Shown in pieces: positions 62,453-64,000 of a stretch of 64,000 nt of DNA. The notes beneath the pieces were generated by a model. The model did no database searches. It had not been told where the DNA came from and saw only the letters and a list, made by a program, of their open reading frames with translations. Within the stretch, counting starts at the first letter, position 1; each line of letters opens with the position of its first letter. The stretch lies in contig JBPDWA010000008.1 of NCBI GenBank assembly GCA_051295955.1, forward strand, positions 86,022-150,021, given 5' to 3'. This stretch comes from Enterococcus faecalis_A (lineage in GTDB: Bacteria; Bacillota; Bacilli; Lactobacillales; Enterococcaceae). A program made the position numbers and the translations under genes.

Positions 62453-64000
62453 TTGAAAATTAAGAATTTAGTATGGTTTTTTAGTTTGTTAGTTAGTATG
62501 TCAGTAAGCTCTGTAATTGATGTAGAAGCTGTAGATTTATCAGATTCAGATTGGGAACATGAGTCTTCTGACGAAGAGAGCGGGAATTGTGGGAAATTTA
62601 AAGAAATTGGTAGACTAGATACCGAAAGTAACCGATTAAAAAGGAGGTTTTATGAACTCAATGAAGATTACAATAAAGGTATGAAATTACCATTTGATAG
62701 AAATAAGCTATATGGTGAGATGAGTGAAATAGTAAGAAGATTATCAGAGATTGTTAACGAACTAGAGTCTAAATATAGTACTGAGGGACTACCTGGTGCC
62801 TTTAAAATGCTTCTTAACGAAATCATAGCAAATAATAGAGAAATCAAAGAAAAATTTGAGTATATAGATAACTATCAAACATTGAGTGGTTGGTACTCAC
62901 CAAAAAATTATAATGAAGTATCCCAACGTACTAAAAGTATAAAAGGTGATTTTTTTAAATGTTTAGGAGATTATAGAGCTGCAGAGGGCGAAGGAGACCA
63001 AGTCGGTCAAGAAACATTGGAAAAAAAATTGTTGTATTTACAAGCAGAGTTTTTTGGTTATATGGAAAATTTTGAAGATAGAATTAAGAAGGAAGTAGTT
63101 TATGTTCCAGAGCGTTTTCTAGATTTGTTGGAAAGCATGCAAAAAGATTACGATGAAATACAAACATCCTTGCCATTTATACAATCCGTTAATAATTGGT
63201 ACACACAAAATAATTATGACGAAGTGTTTAATCGTGCTAAAGTCATTAAGGAAGAATTTGATAATTGCTTAACACAATATGCAGTTACAGAAGACCAAGA
63301 AGACCAAGAAGTTTTGAAGAGAACATTAGAATTTCTTAAAGAACAATTCCATGAGCATATGAATGTTTTTGAAAACAGATTAAATGTGGAAACAGGAGAG
63401 GTGCCGAAACAGTTTCTAGATTTGTTGGAAAGCATGCAAAAAGATTACGATGAAATACAAACATCCTTGCCATTTAGACAATCCGTTGATAATTGGTATA
63501 CACAAAATAATTATGACGAAGTGTTTAATCGTGCTAAAGTCATTAAGGAAGAATTTGATAATTGCTTAACACAACATGCAGTTACAGAAGACCAAGAAGT
63601 TTTGAAGAGAACATTAGAATTTCTTAAAGAACAATTCCATGAGCATATGAAAGTTTTTGAAAACAGATTAAATGTGGAAACAGGAGAGGTGCCGAAACAG
63701 TTTCTAGATTTGTTGGAAAGCATGCAAAAAGATTACAATGAAATACAAACATCCTTGCCATTTATACAATCCGTTGATAATTGGTACACACAAAATAATT
63801 ATGACGAAGTGTTTAATCGTGCTAAAGTCATTAAGGAAGAATTTGATAATTGCTTAACACAACATGCAGTTACAGAAGACCAAGAAGTTTTGAAGAGAAC
63901 ATTAGAATTTCTTAAAGAACAATTCCATGAGCATATGAAAGTTTTTGAAAACAGATTAAATGTGGAAACAGGAGAGGTGCCGAAACAGTTTCTAGATTTG
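62453..64000 (+). CDS. Secreted repeat protein, probable PrfA-controlled surface factor (3' end outside window)
   Basis: Starts with TTG at 62453 after GAGGAGG and stays open to the last base (516 codons). Signal peptide: LVWFFSLLVSMSVSSVIDVEA. The mature N-terminus is strongly acidic (VDLSDSDWEHESSDEESG), recalling the start of Listeria ActA. A helical region and one divergent repeat follow, then near-identical 96-99-residue repeats from 63104 (FLDLLESMQKDYDEIQTSLP, WYTQNNYDEVFNRAKVIKEE, LKEQFHEHMKVFENRLNVET). Repeats are predicted three-helix units. No proline-rich actin-tail motifs in the part seen. Anchor signal, if any, lies beyond the window. Confidence 0.85.
   Translation, partial: MKIKNLVWFFSLLVSMSVSSVIDVEAVDLSDSDWEHESSDEESGNCGKFKEIGRLDTESNRLKRRFYELNEDYNKGMKLPFDRNKLYGEMSEIVRRLSEIVNELESKYSTEGLPGAFKMLLNEIIANNREIKEKFEYIDNYQTLSGWYSPKNYNEVSQRTKSIKGDFFKCLGDYRAAEGEGDQVGQETLEKKLLYLQAEFFGYMENFEDRIKKEVVYVPERFLDLLESMQKDYDEIQTSLPFIQSVNNWYTQNNYDEVFNRAKVIKEEFDNCLTQYAVTEDQEDQEVLKRTLEFLKEQFHEHMNVFENRLNVETGEVPKQFLDLLESMQKDYDEIQTSLPFRQSVDNWYTQNNYDEVFNRAKVIKEEFDNCLTQHAVTEDQEVLKRTLEFLKEQFHEHMKVFENRLNVETGEVPKQFLDLLESMQKDYNEIQTSLPFIQSVDNWYTQNNYDEVFNRAKVIKEEFDNCLTQHAVTEDQEVLKRTLEFLKEQFHEHMKVFENRLNVETGEVPKQFLDL
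63104..64000 (+). repeat. Tandem coding repeats of 297, 288 and 288 bp
   Basis: Units at 63104-63400, 63401-63688, 63689-63976 and a fourth starting 63977. Units two and three are almost identical at the DNA level; unit one has a duplicated GAAGACCAA. An older, diverged unit precedes at about 62790-63103. Such arrays change copy number by recombination, and the assembly here may be collapsed or expanded. Confidence 0.92.

Noticed and set aside
63104..64000. CRISPR-like tandem repeats
   Set aside because: Units are 288-297 bp, in frame and coding; no short repeat with unique spacers.

Overview
The window is a chromosomal segment of a low-GC Firmicute of the family Enterococcaceae, most likely an Enterococcus close to the E. 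faecalis branch. I base this on the order gltX, cysE, cysS, mrnC, rlmB, rae1, sigma factor, veg, ispE, zinc transporter, purR, glmU, LPXTG 5'-nucleotidase, peptide-binding lipoprotein, NagB-like protein, ruvA, ruvB and an Ers-type regulator. As I recall, this is the E. faecalis order; I could not check it by search. The core genes look too GC-rich for Melissococcus.

Positions 1-31.8 kb are mostly ordinary core genome. A cysteine T-box precedes cysE-cysS-mrnC-rlmB-rae1-sigma. The zinc transporter is split: adcA-adcC and adcB each have their own Zur box. Between them lies a module of a GHSLGG lipase, a helical partner protein and two DUF1433-like membrane-anchored proteins, which resembles a type VII secreted lipase with its immunity genes. 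The Ers-like regulator has an Ers-box in its upstream region, which it shares with an MFS transporter.

Positions 31.8-49 kb are AT-rich and decayed. They hold IS1216-like, IS3-like and other relics, pseudogenes, and isolated intact genes: a substrate-binding protein, DUF2165, threonine dehydrogenase, ThiT with a TPP riboswitch, a GH25 muramidase and several small secreted proteins. Positions 49-53.5 kb hold a holin-like toxin and a type VII LXG toxin cassette. The LXG gene is broken by a palindromic insert, and the cassette also has duplicated fragments and two paralogous immunity candidates.

Positions 53.5-64 kb contain the most striking system. A close homologue of Listeria PrfA (236 aa) lies directly downstream of a complete cholesterol-dependent cytolysin gene whose promoter carries a perfect 14-bp PrfA box at the Listeria spacing. 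Three or four further PrfA-type promoters follow. They precede a secreted permuted-papain (C92) protein interrupted by an ORF-less group II intron, two tiny peptide genes whose promoters are long palindromes centred on the box, and a secreted protein with an acidic N-terminus and 96-99-residue repeats that runs off the window. Together these look like a PrfA-listeriolysin-type virulence regulon outside Listeria, inside an island littered with IS3, IS1182 and LPXTG-gene remains.
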